A DNA stretch of 64,000 nt. Source: Jiangella aurantiaca (GTDB taxonomy: Bacteria; Actinomycetota; Actinomycetes; Jiangellales; Jiangellaceae). The stretch's first letter is position 1; every line of letters starts with the position of its first letter. Position numbers and translations under genes: made by a program. Where the stretch lies: assembly GCF_004349105.1 (NCBI RefSeq), contig NZ_SMLB01000002.1:62001-126000 (forward strand), given 5' to 3'. Below the pieces are notes generated by a model. That model was not told the DNA's origin. It did not search any database and saw nothing but the letters and a program-made list of their open reading frames with translations. Positions 56,961 to 64,000 of this stretch are shown here, in pieces.

Positions 56961-57934
56961 CAGTGGTCACCCTTTCGTGTCACGAGCTCGCGCAGACTCC
57001 GTCGCGGCGGCGCGTCCGGATCCTCGCGAATCGCGAACCGCATGACGGCGACGACGAGCATGATCAGTGCGAACAGCAGAATCGACAACGCGGTCGCATC
57101 GGCGTACCGGAGCTGGTTCAAGATGTCGTAGACGTACATGACCGCCGTCCGGCTGGCCCCGCCAGGGCCTCCGTCGGTCATGAGCATCGGCCACTCGAAC
57201 TGCTGCAGGTTCCCGATGACCGCGAACATCAGCATCATCAGGATCACCGGCCGCATGCGGGGCAGCGAGATCGTCCAGATCTTGCGCCAGAAGCCCGCAC
57301 CCTCGATCTCGGCCGCCTCGTAGTACGAGGTCGGCACGCTCTGGAGCGTGGCCAGATAGATCAGGCCCGGCCCGTACAGCACCAACCCTGGAATGACCAG
57401 CCAGAACAACACCTGATCGCTGCTGTTGAGGAACGGCTGGCGGTCGAACCCGAGACCGGTCGCGATGCTCTGAAGCAACCCGTAGTCGGTGTTGTACACA
57501 TAGCGCCACAAGATCGCGGTGCCCACCGAGCTCAGCGGCAGGAACCAGAGGAGCATCATCCAGCGCATGGTCCGCCGCGGCATCTCCATGAGCAGGATGG
57601 CGACCAGGATCGGCACGACGAACGTCAGCACGATCGACAGGACCGCGAAGATGATCGAGACCCGGAACGCCTGCGCGACCAGCGGGTCGTTGATCATCCG
57701 CTCGTAGCTCTCGAAGCCGGTGAACGTGACGTCGCCACGCAGCCGCGCGTCGGTGAAGCTGAGGACGAAGGACGTGGCCAGCGGATACCAGCCCCACACG
57801 AGGTTCAGCAGCACGGCGGGGGCGAGGAAGATCCACAGCTGGCGACGCCGACGGCGCGAGCGGCTCGGCGTCGCCGGCGGCTGGGCACCGTCCTCGGCCG
57901 CGGTGGCGTCGGCGACGGCGGTGTCGGTGGTCAT
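56960..57934 (-). CDS. Sugar ABC transporter permease (MalF/UgpA type)
   Basis: A 324-residue permease whose ATG at 57934 starts MTTDTAVADATAAEDG, a hydrophilic 40-residue lead before the first helix (LWIFLAPAVLLNLVWGWYPL). The EAA loop is PTSYYEAAEIEGAGFWRKIW, then TISLPRMRP. A longer frame opens inside the binding-protein gene and is discarded. It begins 11 nt after that gene's stop. Confidence 0.92.
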   Translation of the reverse strand: MTTDTAVADATAAEDGAQPPATPSRSRRRRRQLWIFLAPAVLLNLVWGWYPLATSFVLSFTDARLRGDVTFTGFESYERMINDPLVAQAFRVSIIFAVLSIVLTFVVPILVAILLMEMPRRTMRWMMLLWFLPLSSVGTAILWRYVYNTDYGLLQSIATGLGFDRQPFLNSSDQVLFWLVIPGLVLYGPGLIYLATLQSVPTSYYEAAEIEGAGFWRKIWTISLPRMRPVILMMLMFAVIGNLQQFEWPMLMTDGGPGGASRTAVMYVYDILNQLRYADATALSILLFALIMLVVAVMRFAIREDPDAPPRRSLRELVTRKGDH

Positions 57935-57945
57935 GATCGCGCGCC

Positions 57946-59661
57946 TCAGCCCAGAGCCGGCCGGACGTGCTCCTCCAGCCACGGCTTGAACGTGTCCCGG
58001 TGGAAGTCCGGCGCGTTCTCCTCCCAGTGCGCCGAGAGCGCGTCGTAGTACTCGCTCGCTCCGGCCGCGAAGTCGTCCCACGACACGCTGGAGGAGAAGC
58101 TGGCCGCCTGCTGGTTGCGCACGTCGCTGAGGGTGTCCAGGTCCGCGGCGACGTCAGGTTCCGACGGCTCGTACCACCACTTCGACATGGCGTCGTTCAG
58201 GGCCTCGTCGCCAGGGCCGGGATTGGACTCGACCGGGACGAACCAGCCGGGATCGGGACGCTGGGTCAGCTCGGCGATCTCCTGCACCGAGGCGGCGATC
58301 TTCTCGCCCCAGCCCTCCGCTAGCGATCCCGGCAGGCCGTCGATGACCTCGGTGAACACCGGGTACGCACGGGCGCCCTGCCACACCGACCGCAGATCCT
58401 GTGCCGCGTCGTACTGCGCCTGGCCCCGGCTCACCTGGCCCTCGGTGTTCATGTACATGTGCAGGCTGAACGCCGCGACCAGCTCGTCGTCGCCGAGCTC
58501 GGGGTCGAAGGCGACGGACTGGAGGATGTTCTCGCACGAACTCGGGCTGGCGTGGCCGTTCAGTCCGGCCGGGAGCGCCACGATGCCGGTGACATCGTCC
58601 AGCGGAAGGCCGACGCTGTCGGACAGTGCGACCGGTCCGTCCTCGGCGTCCGGCCCCTGGAGGAGCATGTCGATCGAATTGATGTGCATGGCGATCTCGC
58701 CACGGTTGAAGGCGTGCCGCGGCGCCCACGGGTCGTCGCCGGTACCGATGTCGGCCAGCGCGGACTCGTCCTCGAAGATGATGCCGCGTAGGTTCGCGAC
58801 GGCCTCGGCATGGGAGTCGGCGTCGATGCCGTAGTCGTAGCGCCACCACCAGGGTCCGTCTGGGTTGGGCAGTCGCCCGAGCACGTCGGCGCCCTCCGCC
58901 GTCTTGAACGCGGCGTTCATCGGCGAGGTGCGCAGCATGATGCCCTTGCGGCCGTCGGCGGTCAGCGCCTTCGCCAGCGCCCGCAGGTCGGCCCACGTCC
59001 AGCCGAGCTGGGGCTGAGGCAGGCCGAGCTGGTCGACGAGGTCACGCCGGTAGTGCACGACCTCGCCGATGCTGAACGTCAGGGGCGCTCCGAAGTAGCG
59101 GCCGTCGATCGCCCAGTTGCGCTCCCAGACCAGACGCGCGGCGTCGGTCATCCTGCCGACGACGTCGAACGACGCCACGAGATCGGTGGTGTCGGCGGCG
59201 AGCTGCTGCGCGAAGGCCTGCTTGATGCCCTCGTTGTTCCACCCGCCGATGACGTTGGCGTAGTAGATGGCCGGCGCGGTGCCGCCGGCGATGGCCGTGA
59301 CCATCGCGTCCTTGTTCCAGACGTCGACGTTGGCGGCTTCGAGCTTCACGGCCGGGTTCTCGTCCAGCCATGCCTGCAGGGTGTCCGCGTAGATCTTGTT
59401 GGAGGGGTTCTCGGCTTGAGCCGTCTCGTCCGGGACGGCCTTGTACGGACCGGCGTCGCTGACCACCAGGGTGGCCTCGGCCAGTTCGGTCGGCAGCGGC
59501 TCGGGGCCGCCGCTGGGATCGTCGTCGTCCGCCGAACAGGCGGCCAGGCCGACGACGCCGGTTCCGACGATGCCGAGGGCCGCCGAGGCACGCAGGAAGG
59601 ACCGTCGCGTCACGATGGGGGCTGCGTTGCTGCCTGGAGCCCGGGGTGTCCGGATGGTCAT
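57946..59661 (-). CDS. ABC transporter sugar-binding lipoprotein, first gene of the twelve-gene operon
   Basis: A 571-residue SBP family 1 protein, unusually long for the family (400-450). The N-terminus has a twin-arginine motif (TRRSFLRA, residues 18-25) and a lipobox ending at cysteine 42 (VGLAAC), so Tat export and lipid anchoring are expected. Segments such as AIAGGTAPAIYYANVIGGWN and GRYFGAPLTFSIGEVVHY are family-like. The ATG at 59661 has GCGAGGAG upstream; the in-frame start at 59808 would add 49 residues in front of a clear signal region and is rejected. It starts the operon and faces the GH16 genes across 261 nt that contain two operator-like repeats. Confidence 0.92.
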   Translation of the reverse strand: MTIRTPRAPGSNAAPIVTRRSFLRASAALGIVGTGVVGLAACSADDDDPSGGPEPLPTELAEATLVVSDAGPYKAVPDETAQAENPSNKIYADTLQAWLDENPAVKLEAANVDVWNKDAMVTAIAGGTAPAIYYANVIGGWNNEGIKQAFAQQLAADTTDLVASFDVVGRMTDAARLVWERNWAIDGRYFGAPLTFSIGEVVHYRRDLVDQLGLPQPQLGWTWADLRALAKALTADGRKGIMLRTSPMNAAFKTAEGADVLGRLPNPDGPWWWRYDYGIDADSHAEAVANLRGIIFEDESALADIGTGDDPWAPRHAFNRGEIAMHINSIDMLLQGPDAEDGPVALSDSVGLPLDDVTGIVALPAGLNGHASPSSCENILQSVAFDPELGDDELVAAFSLHMYMNTEGQVSRGQAQYDAAQDLRSVWQGARAYPVFTEVIDGLPGSLAEGWGEKIAASVQEIAELTQRPDPGWFVPVESNPGPGDEALNDAMSKWWYEPSEPDVAADLDTLSDVRNQQAASFSSSVSWDDFAAGASEYYDALSAHWEENAPDFHRDTFKPWLEEHVRPALG

Positions 59662-59738
59662 AGGTACTCCTCGCTCCTCAATGAGCCGTAGGAATGATGC
59701 CAGGGAGACCGAGGCGTCTGCTTCGGCTACGAGACTTC

Positions 59739-59757
59739 CTTCAAGCCATAATTGAAG
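59739..59757. promoter_or_regulatory. Operator-like inverted repeat, copy 1
   Basis: CTTCAAGCCATAATTGAAG has 6-nt arms CTTCAA/TTGAAG and lies 77 nt upstream of the binding-protein ATG. It aligns with 59807-59825 at 14 of 19 positions, in the same orientation. Confidence 0.5.
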
Positions 59758-59806
59758 ACTCGTCGTTTCGGCGATGTCAAGAGTTTCCCCCTTGTTACAT
59801 CTCTTC

Positions 59807-59825
59807 ATTCAAGGCATAGTCGAAG
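59807..59825. promoter_or_regulatory. Operator-like inverted repeat, copy 2
   Basis: ATTCAAGGCATAGTCGAAG matches copy 1 and lies 97 nt upstream of the GH16 ATG. Together the two sites suit joint control of the divergent operons by one regulator, for example the ROK protein at 63202. Confidence 0.5.
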
Positions 59826-59922
59826 TCGCGCGTTCATCTCCCGGCAACCGGAGAGGAGGTCGCACACTACCCCGGCAGGTCATATCCGATCGATCCGCTG
59901 CGAACGGAAAGGGACTCGAGCC

Positions 59923-62391
59923 ATGCGACTCAGACTCGGCCTGGCTGCGACCGTGCTCGCCGCTCTGGCCGCCTCCGCACTCGTGACAGCTCCGTCATCC
60001 GCACAATCAGCACCGGCCGCCGCCCAGGAGAACCTCATCGTCAACGGGGACTTCGCCGAAGGCGTCGCACCCTGGACCGCCACCGCCGGCGTCGGACTGG
60101 AGGTCGTCGACGGCCAGTTGTGCGCGGCGATCCCCGGCGGCACGGCGTGGCCCGGCGAACTGATCGTCAACCAGGGTGACCTCGCCCTGACGGCCGGCGA
60201 GAACTACACGCTGACCTTCACCGCCCGGGCCAGCCGCACGCTGTACACCCAGCCCGTGGTCCGCTCCACCACCGCGGGCTCCGCCGACTTCGCCAAGCGC
60301 ATCCAGCTCACCACCACGGCCCAGACGCTCTCGTTCGTCTTCACGGCCAACGCCACCGGCACCGCCGGATACTTCCGGTTCAACGCCGGGGGTCATGCTC
60401 AGCCGTGGACCCTGTGCATGGACGACGTCTCGCTGACCGGTGGCGCGGGCGCGCCGCCACCCGACCTCGGCCCGGACTCGTTCGTCGACGAGTTCGACAC
60501 CGGCGTCGACAACGTGTTCTGGTACACCCCCGACGGGTACAACAACGGCTCGCATCAGAACTGCCAGTTCAACGCCGCGAACGTCGCGACCTCGAGCGGC
60601 GTCCTCACGTTGTCGCTCGACGACACCCCATACGGGGACCGAAGCTACTCGTGCGGCGCGATCCAGACCAGCGAGCGCTACGGCTACGGCACGTACGAGA
60701 CCCGGATGCAGGCCGGGCGGGCCAGCGGCACGAACTCGTCGCTGTTCAGCTACATCGGCCCGTACAACGGCTATCCGCACGACGAGATCGACTTCGAGGT
60801 GCTCGGCAAGGACCCCACCAACGTCGACCTCAACTCGTGGGTCAACGGGAGCAGCCGCGGGCCCTGGGTCAAGGACATCGGCTACGACACCAGCACGCAG
60901 TGGGTGGACTTCGCCTGGATCTGGGAACCGGACCGGCTGCGCTTCTACATCAACGGCCAGCTCGTCGAGGACGTCACCGACCCCGCGGACATCCCGACCA
61001 ACCGCCAGCAAGTCTTCACGATGATCTGGGGATCGGACACCCTTACCGGCTGGATGGGCGAGTTCGTCTACCCGGGCGCACCGGTCACCGCCGAGTACGA
61101 GTACGTCGCGTTCACCCGGGCCGGCGACGAGTGCCAGTTCGCGACGTCGGTCGCCTGCGACGTCGACGTCCCACCGGTGACCGACTCGTTCGTCGACGAC
61201 TTCGACACGCTGAACACGTCACGGTGGGCCGTGTCGCACGGCTGGAACAACGGCACCGTCATGAACTGCATCTGGGACCGCGCGCAGGTCGTCGCCAGCG
61301 GCGGCGCGCTCAACCTGTCGTTCGCGAAGAAGACCATCGGCGACCGCCAGTACGCGTGTTCCGAGGTCCAGCATCGCGAGAAGCTGGGCTACGGCGTGTA
61401 CGAGGCGCGGGTGAAGGGCGTTGCCGGATCCGGGTTGATGTCGTCGTTCTTCTCCTGGGTCGGCGCCGGTACCTCGTCGCCCGAAGAGGCGATCGACTTC
61501 ATCAAGCTGCTCGGCGTAGACACCGGCAGGGTCAAGTTCGACACCTGGATCAACGCGCAGACGCAAGCGGCCGTGTTCCGTGATCTGCCGGTACCGTTCG
61601 ACCAGGGGTACATCGACTACGGCGTGGACTGGTCGGCCACCAGGCTCGACTTCTACGTCAACGGTCAGCTCGTCTACTCGATCACCGATCCGGCCAAGAT
61701 CCCTGACCGGGAGACGAACATGTTCCTCAACATCTGGGGCAGCGAGACCACCCCGGAGATGGGGACGTTCGAGGACCCGGGCGGCACGGTGACGTTCCAG
61801 GTGGACCGGGTCGCCTACACCGCGCCGGGCGACGACTGCCAGTTCACCGGGTCCATCGCCTGCGCCTCCACCGCGCTGCTCACCGCCGACTTCGAGACCG
61901 GCACGACTACCGGCTGGACCACCGTCGGTGGTACCTGGAACACCACGCCCGACGAGGGCAGCCTGGTCTACCGGCAGACCAGCACGTCCGGCGAGGCGAT
62001 CGCCCACACCGGCGACGCGACGTGGCAGGACTACGCCGTCGAGCTACGGGCCAAGGTGAAGACGGCCAACGGGAACGCCGGCGTCCTGTTCCGCTACGCC
62101 GACGCCGGCAACTTCTACATGTACCGGCTGAACGCCTCGAGCCAGCGAGCAGAGCTGTACAAGCGAGTGGACGGAACCTTCACGTTGGTCGCAAGCCAGC
62201 CCATGACCGTCTATGTAGACCGGTTCTACGACCTGCGGGTGGAGATCACCGGCGAGCACGTCGACGCGTTCGTCGACGACATCCAGCGGATCAACTGGAC
62301 GAACCCGGTCGACCAGCTGAACGCCGGACGCATCGGCCTGCGCACGTACTCGTCCGGCGCGCACTTCGACGACATCGTCGTGAGCTCGTAG
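59923..62391 (+). CDS. Secreted tandem GH16-type protein with carbohydrate-binding domains
   Basis: An 822-residue exported protein. Signal peptide at residues 1 to about 27 (MRLRLGLAATVLAALAAS). A CBM4/9-like module (about 36-175, ENLIVNGDFAEGVAPWTATA) is followed by GH16 domain 1 (about 185-400) with the intact motif D-E288-I-D290-F-E292, GH16 domain 2 (about 420-640), and a C-terminal LamG/DUF1080-like module (about 645-822). In domain 2 the same stretch reads E-A523-I-D525-F-I527, so the nucleophile and acid/base glutamates are both lost; it is probably a binding module. Substrate class by family is beta-1,3- or mixed-linked glucan, or a galactan. An AAAGGGA at 59908-59914 precedes the ATG. 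Confidence 0.88.
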   Translation: MRLRLGLAATVLAALAASALVTAPSSAQSAPAAAQENLIVNGDFAEGVAPWTATAGVGLEVVDGQLCAAIPGGTAWPGELIVNQGDLALTAGENYTLTFTARASRTLYTQPVVRSTTAGSADFAKRIQLTTTAQTLSFVFTANATGTAGYFRFNAGGHAQPWTLCMDDVSLTGGAGAPPPDLGPDSFVDEFDTGVDNVFWYTPDGYNNGSHQNCQFNAANVATSSGVLTLSLDDTPYGDRSYSCGAIQTSERYGYGTYETRMQAGRASGTNSSLFSYIGPYNGYPHDEIDFEVLGKDPTNVDLNSWVNGSSRGPWVKDIGYDTSTQWVDFAWIWEPDRLRFYINGQLVEDVTDPADIPTNRQQVFTMIWGSDTLTGWMGEFVYPGAPVTAEYEYVAFTRAGDECQFATSVACDVDVPPVTDSFVDDFDTLNTSRWAVSHGWNNGTVMNCIWDRAQVVASGGALNLSFAKKTIGDRQYACSEVQHREKLGYGVYEARVKGVAGSGLMSSFFSWVGAGTSSPEEAIDFIKLLGVDTGRVKFDTWINAQTQAAVFRDLPVPFDQGYIDYGVDWSATRLDFYVNGQLVYSITDPAKIPDRETNMFLNIWGSETTPEMGTFEDPGGTVTFQVDRVAYTAPGDDCQFTGSIACASTALLTADFETGTTTGWTTVGGTWNTTPDEGSLVYRQTSTSGEAIAHTGDATWQDYAVELRAKVKTANGNAGVLFRYADAGNFYMYRLNASSQRAELYKRVDGTFTLVASQPMTVYVDRFYDLRVEITGEHVDAFVDDIQRINWTNPVDQLNAGRIGLRTYSSGAHFDDIVVSS

Positions 62392-62401
62392 CGAGGTGAC
62401 G

Positions 62402-63133
62402 ATGACCGCCGACCCCGACTGGAGCGACGAGTTCGACCAGGACGGCCTGCCCGACCCGAGCAGATGGAGCTACGCCGAGGGCGGGCACGGCTGGGGCAAC
62501 GACGAGCTCCAGTTCTACACCGAGAGCCGGCTCGACAACGCCCGAGTCGAGGATGGCCGGCTGGTCATCGAAGCGCATCGGGAGGACTGGCACGGCCGCC
62601 CGTTCACCTCTGCTCGGCTCGTCTCACGCGGCAAGGGTGACTGGCGGTACGGCCGCATCGAGGTGGTGGCCAGGTTGCCGCAGGGTCGCGGCACCTGGCC
62701 GGCCATCTGGATGCTGTCGTCGAACGCGGACCGCCGCTGGCCGCGCGATGGCGAGATCGACATCATGGAACACGTCGGCCACGACCCCGGCGTGATCCAC
62801 GCGAGCATCCACACCGCGGCCTACAACCACGTCGCGAAGACCCAGCGGACCGCCACCACGTCGGTACCGGACGCGCAGCAGACCTTCCACACCTACCGGC
62901 TGGACTGGGATCACGAGACGATCAGCTGCTCGGTCGACGACCGGACGTACTTCAGCTACGCGCGCGATCCGGGCGCCGGGGTCGCCGAATGGCCGTTCGA
63001 CTCCGAGTTCCATCTGATCCTCAACCTCGCCGTGGGCGGGTTCTGGGGCGGCGAGCAGGGCGTCGATGAGGCCGCCTTCCCGGCCCGCATGGAGGTCGAC
63101 TCGGTCCGCGTGTTCGGGCACAGGGACACGTGA
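62402..63133 (+). CDS. GH16 beta-glucanase-like enzyme lacking a signal peptide
   Basis: A 243-residue single-domain GH16 enzyme. Catalytic motif GEIDIMEHVG gives nucleophile E118, D120 and acid/base E123; the substrate-cleft strands WPAIWMLSSN and HASIHTAAYNH are conserved in laminarinase/lichenase subfamilies. The start has GCGAGG at 62391-62396 and the protein begins directly with the catalytic domain (DWSDEFDQDGLPDPSRW), so it lacks an export signal and should be cytoplasmic unless exported with a partner. It follows the secreted GH16 gene after 10 nt and is likely co-transcribed. Confidence 0.9.
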   Translation: MTADPDWSDEFDQDGLPDPSRWSYAEGGHGWGNDELQFYTESRLDNARVEDGRLVIEAHREDWHGRPFTSARLVSRGKGDWRYGRIEVVARLPQGRGTWPAIWMLSSNADRRWPRDGEIDIMEHVGHDPGVIHASIHTAAYNHVAKTQRTATTSVPDAQQTFHTYRLDWDHETISCSVDDRTYFSYARDPGAGVAEWPFDSEFHLILNLAVGGFWGGEQGVDEAAFPARMEVDSVRVFGHRDT

Positions 63134-63201
63134 AGCGTTCTTGCCCCGCGTTAGTTCATGACTTAGATTATGAGATGAATCAGTGCATTGGGGGAGGACA
63201 C

Positions 63202-64000
63202 ATGGCGCTCGGCTCCACGGTGAGAGACCTGCGCAGGAGCAACCGGGCGCGGGCCTTTCGCAGCATCGTCCTCGCCGGCGAGACCACCCGCGCGGAGATC
63301 GCAGCCAGCTGTGGCCTGTCCACCGCGACGATCACCAACGTCGTCACCGATCTCATCGCCGACGGGCTCGTCGAGGAGGTCGGCTCGGTGCCGTCGAACG
63401 GAGGACGGCCGATCGCCCGGCTCTCCCCCCGGCCCCAGGGCGCCTACCTGATCGGCGCCGACGTCGGCGAGAACGGCGTGTTGGTGGAGCTGTTCGACCT
63501 GTCGCTGTCCACCGTCGACCGGGTCTTCACTGAGCTCCCCACCAACGTCGCCTCGCCCGCCGACGTGGGCCGGTCGTTGACCGACGCCGTCGAGACGATC
63601 CTGGGCCGCCGCCCGGACATCCGCGACCGCGTGATGGGCATGGGACTCGGCGTGCCGGGCCTGGTCGAGCGGACCGATGGGCGCACGACCATCTACGCGC
63701 AGAACCTCGGGTGGGCACCGACGGACGTGAACGACCTGGTCACCATCCCGGACCTGCCGGTCCAGGCGGACAACGGCGCGAAGACGCTCACCATGGCCGA
63801 GCAGTGGTTCGGAGCCGCACGCGGGGTCGACGACTGCGTCGTCGTGCTGGTCGGCCGCGGCATCGGCGCCGGCATCATCAGCGACAGCCGGCTGCTGCGC
63901 GGCCGGGCCAGCAGCGCCGGCGAGTTCGGCCACACGAAGATCTCGGTCGGCGGCCCGGTGTGTTCATGCGGCGGACGGGGGTGCATCGAAGCCCATGCCG
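63202..64000 (+). CDS. ROK-family transcriptional regulator (C-terminus cut by window edge)
   Basis: At least 266 residues of a ROK regulator, usual length about 390. An N-terminal winged helix-turn-helix lies at about residues 16-75 (SIVLAGETTRAEIAASCGLS, then TATITNVVTDLIADGLVEEV). The ROK kinase-like fold follows (GADVGENGVLVELFDL, GLGVPGLVE, QADNGAKTLTMAE), ending at the window edge within the zinc-binding CSCGGRGCIEAHA. GGGGAGGA (63191-63198) precedes the ATG. A comparatively A+T-rich stretch at 63151-63180 includes TTCAT...ATGAA and may be its operator. Likely local regulator of the GH16 genes and the facing operon. Confidence 0.93.
   Translation, partial: MALGSTVRDLRRSNRARAFRSIVLAGETTRAEIAASCGLSTATITNVVTDLIADGLVEEVGSVPSNGGRPIARLSPRPQGAYLIGADVGENGVLVELFDLSLSTVDRVFTELPTNVASPADVGRSLTDAVETILGRRPDIRDRVMGMGLGVPGLVERTDGRTTIYAQNLGWAPTDVNDLVTIPDLPVQADNGAKTLTMAEQWFGAARGVDDCVVVLVGRGIGAGIISDSRLLRGRASSAGEFGHTKISVGGPVCSCGGRGCIEAHA

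Overview
The window is GC-rich chromosomal DNA from a high-GC Gram-positive bacterium (Actinomycetota). The evidence is G/C-dominated third codon positions, GTG and TTG starts, Tat-type lipoprotein sugar-binding proteins, ABC sugar importers lacking their own ATPase, and many LacI-family regulators. A soil actinomycete of the Jiangella type is a reasonable guess, but no rRNA or housekeeping marker is present to confirm it. No tRNA, rRNA, CRISPR array, phage gene or transposase was seen. Nearly everything concerns sensing, uptake and breakdown of carbohydrates.

Layout. (1) 1-6381: two paralogous LacI regulators face outward from a shared promoter region; the rightward one leads a sugar ABC importer (binding protein, two permeases) and a sulfatase. 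(2) 6411-9496: a methyltransferase, then a TetR regulator and an MFS efflux pump with a matching operator pair. (3) 9693-18057: a LacI regulator diverges across a tandem operator from a complete Liv-type ABC importer, followed by a secreted GSDH-LamG protein. (4) 30280 down to 18219 (minus strand): a Gfo/Idh/MocA oxidoreductase, a second Liv-type importer, a ketose-3-epimerase-like TIM barrel and a 1576-residue secreted ThuA-GSDH-PKD-CBM6/LamG-FIMAH protein. A XylR-type AraC regulator diverges from it. (5) 31545-32664: a repeat-rich island with several inverted repeats and one doubtful gene. (6) 32665-44420: a secreted multimodular clan GH-A-like glycosidase, a LacI regulator, an ABC importer, a GH31 and a GH127. 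This suggests breakdown of arabinose- or xylose-containing plant polysaccharide or glycan. Two LacI-type palindromes precede the secreted enzyme and one is repeated before the LacI gene. (7) 59661 down to 44771 (minus strand): a tightly packed run of twelve genes: binding protein, two permeases, two ABC ATPases, a DUF624-like membrane protein, a third ABC ATPase, a divergent GroEL-like chaperonin, an Asp-box beta-propeller, an unrecognised 613-residue protein, a Gfo/Idh/MocA oxidoreductase and a DUF6807 (PmoA-like) protein. (8) 59923-64000: two GH16 genes and a truncated ROK regulator diverge from that operon.

The most unusual content is in region 7. A full-length but divergent group I chaperonin homologue, apparently lacking one catalytic aspartate, is translationally coupled to a cytoplasmic beta-propeller inside a sugar-uptake operon with three MalK-type ATPases. 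Other points to follow are a near-identical 48-49 nt element placed in sense orientation in both Liv operons, an apparently permuted LamG domain nested in a CBM6 fold, and a tandem GH16 protein whose second domain has lost both catalytic glutamates.
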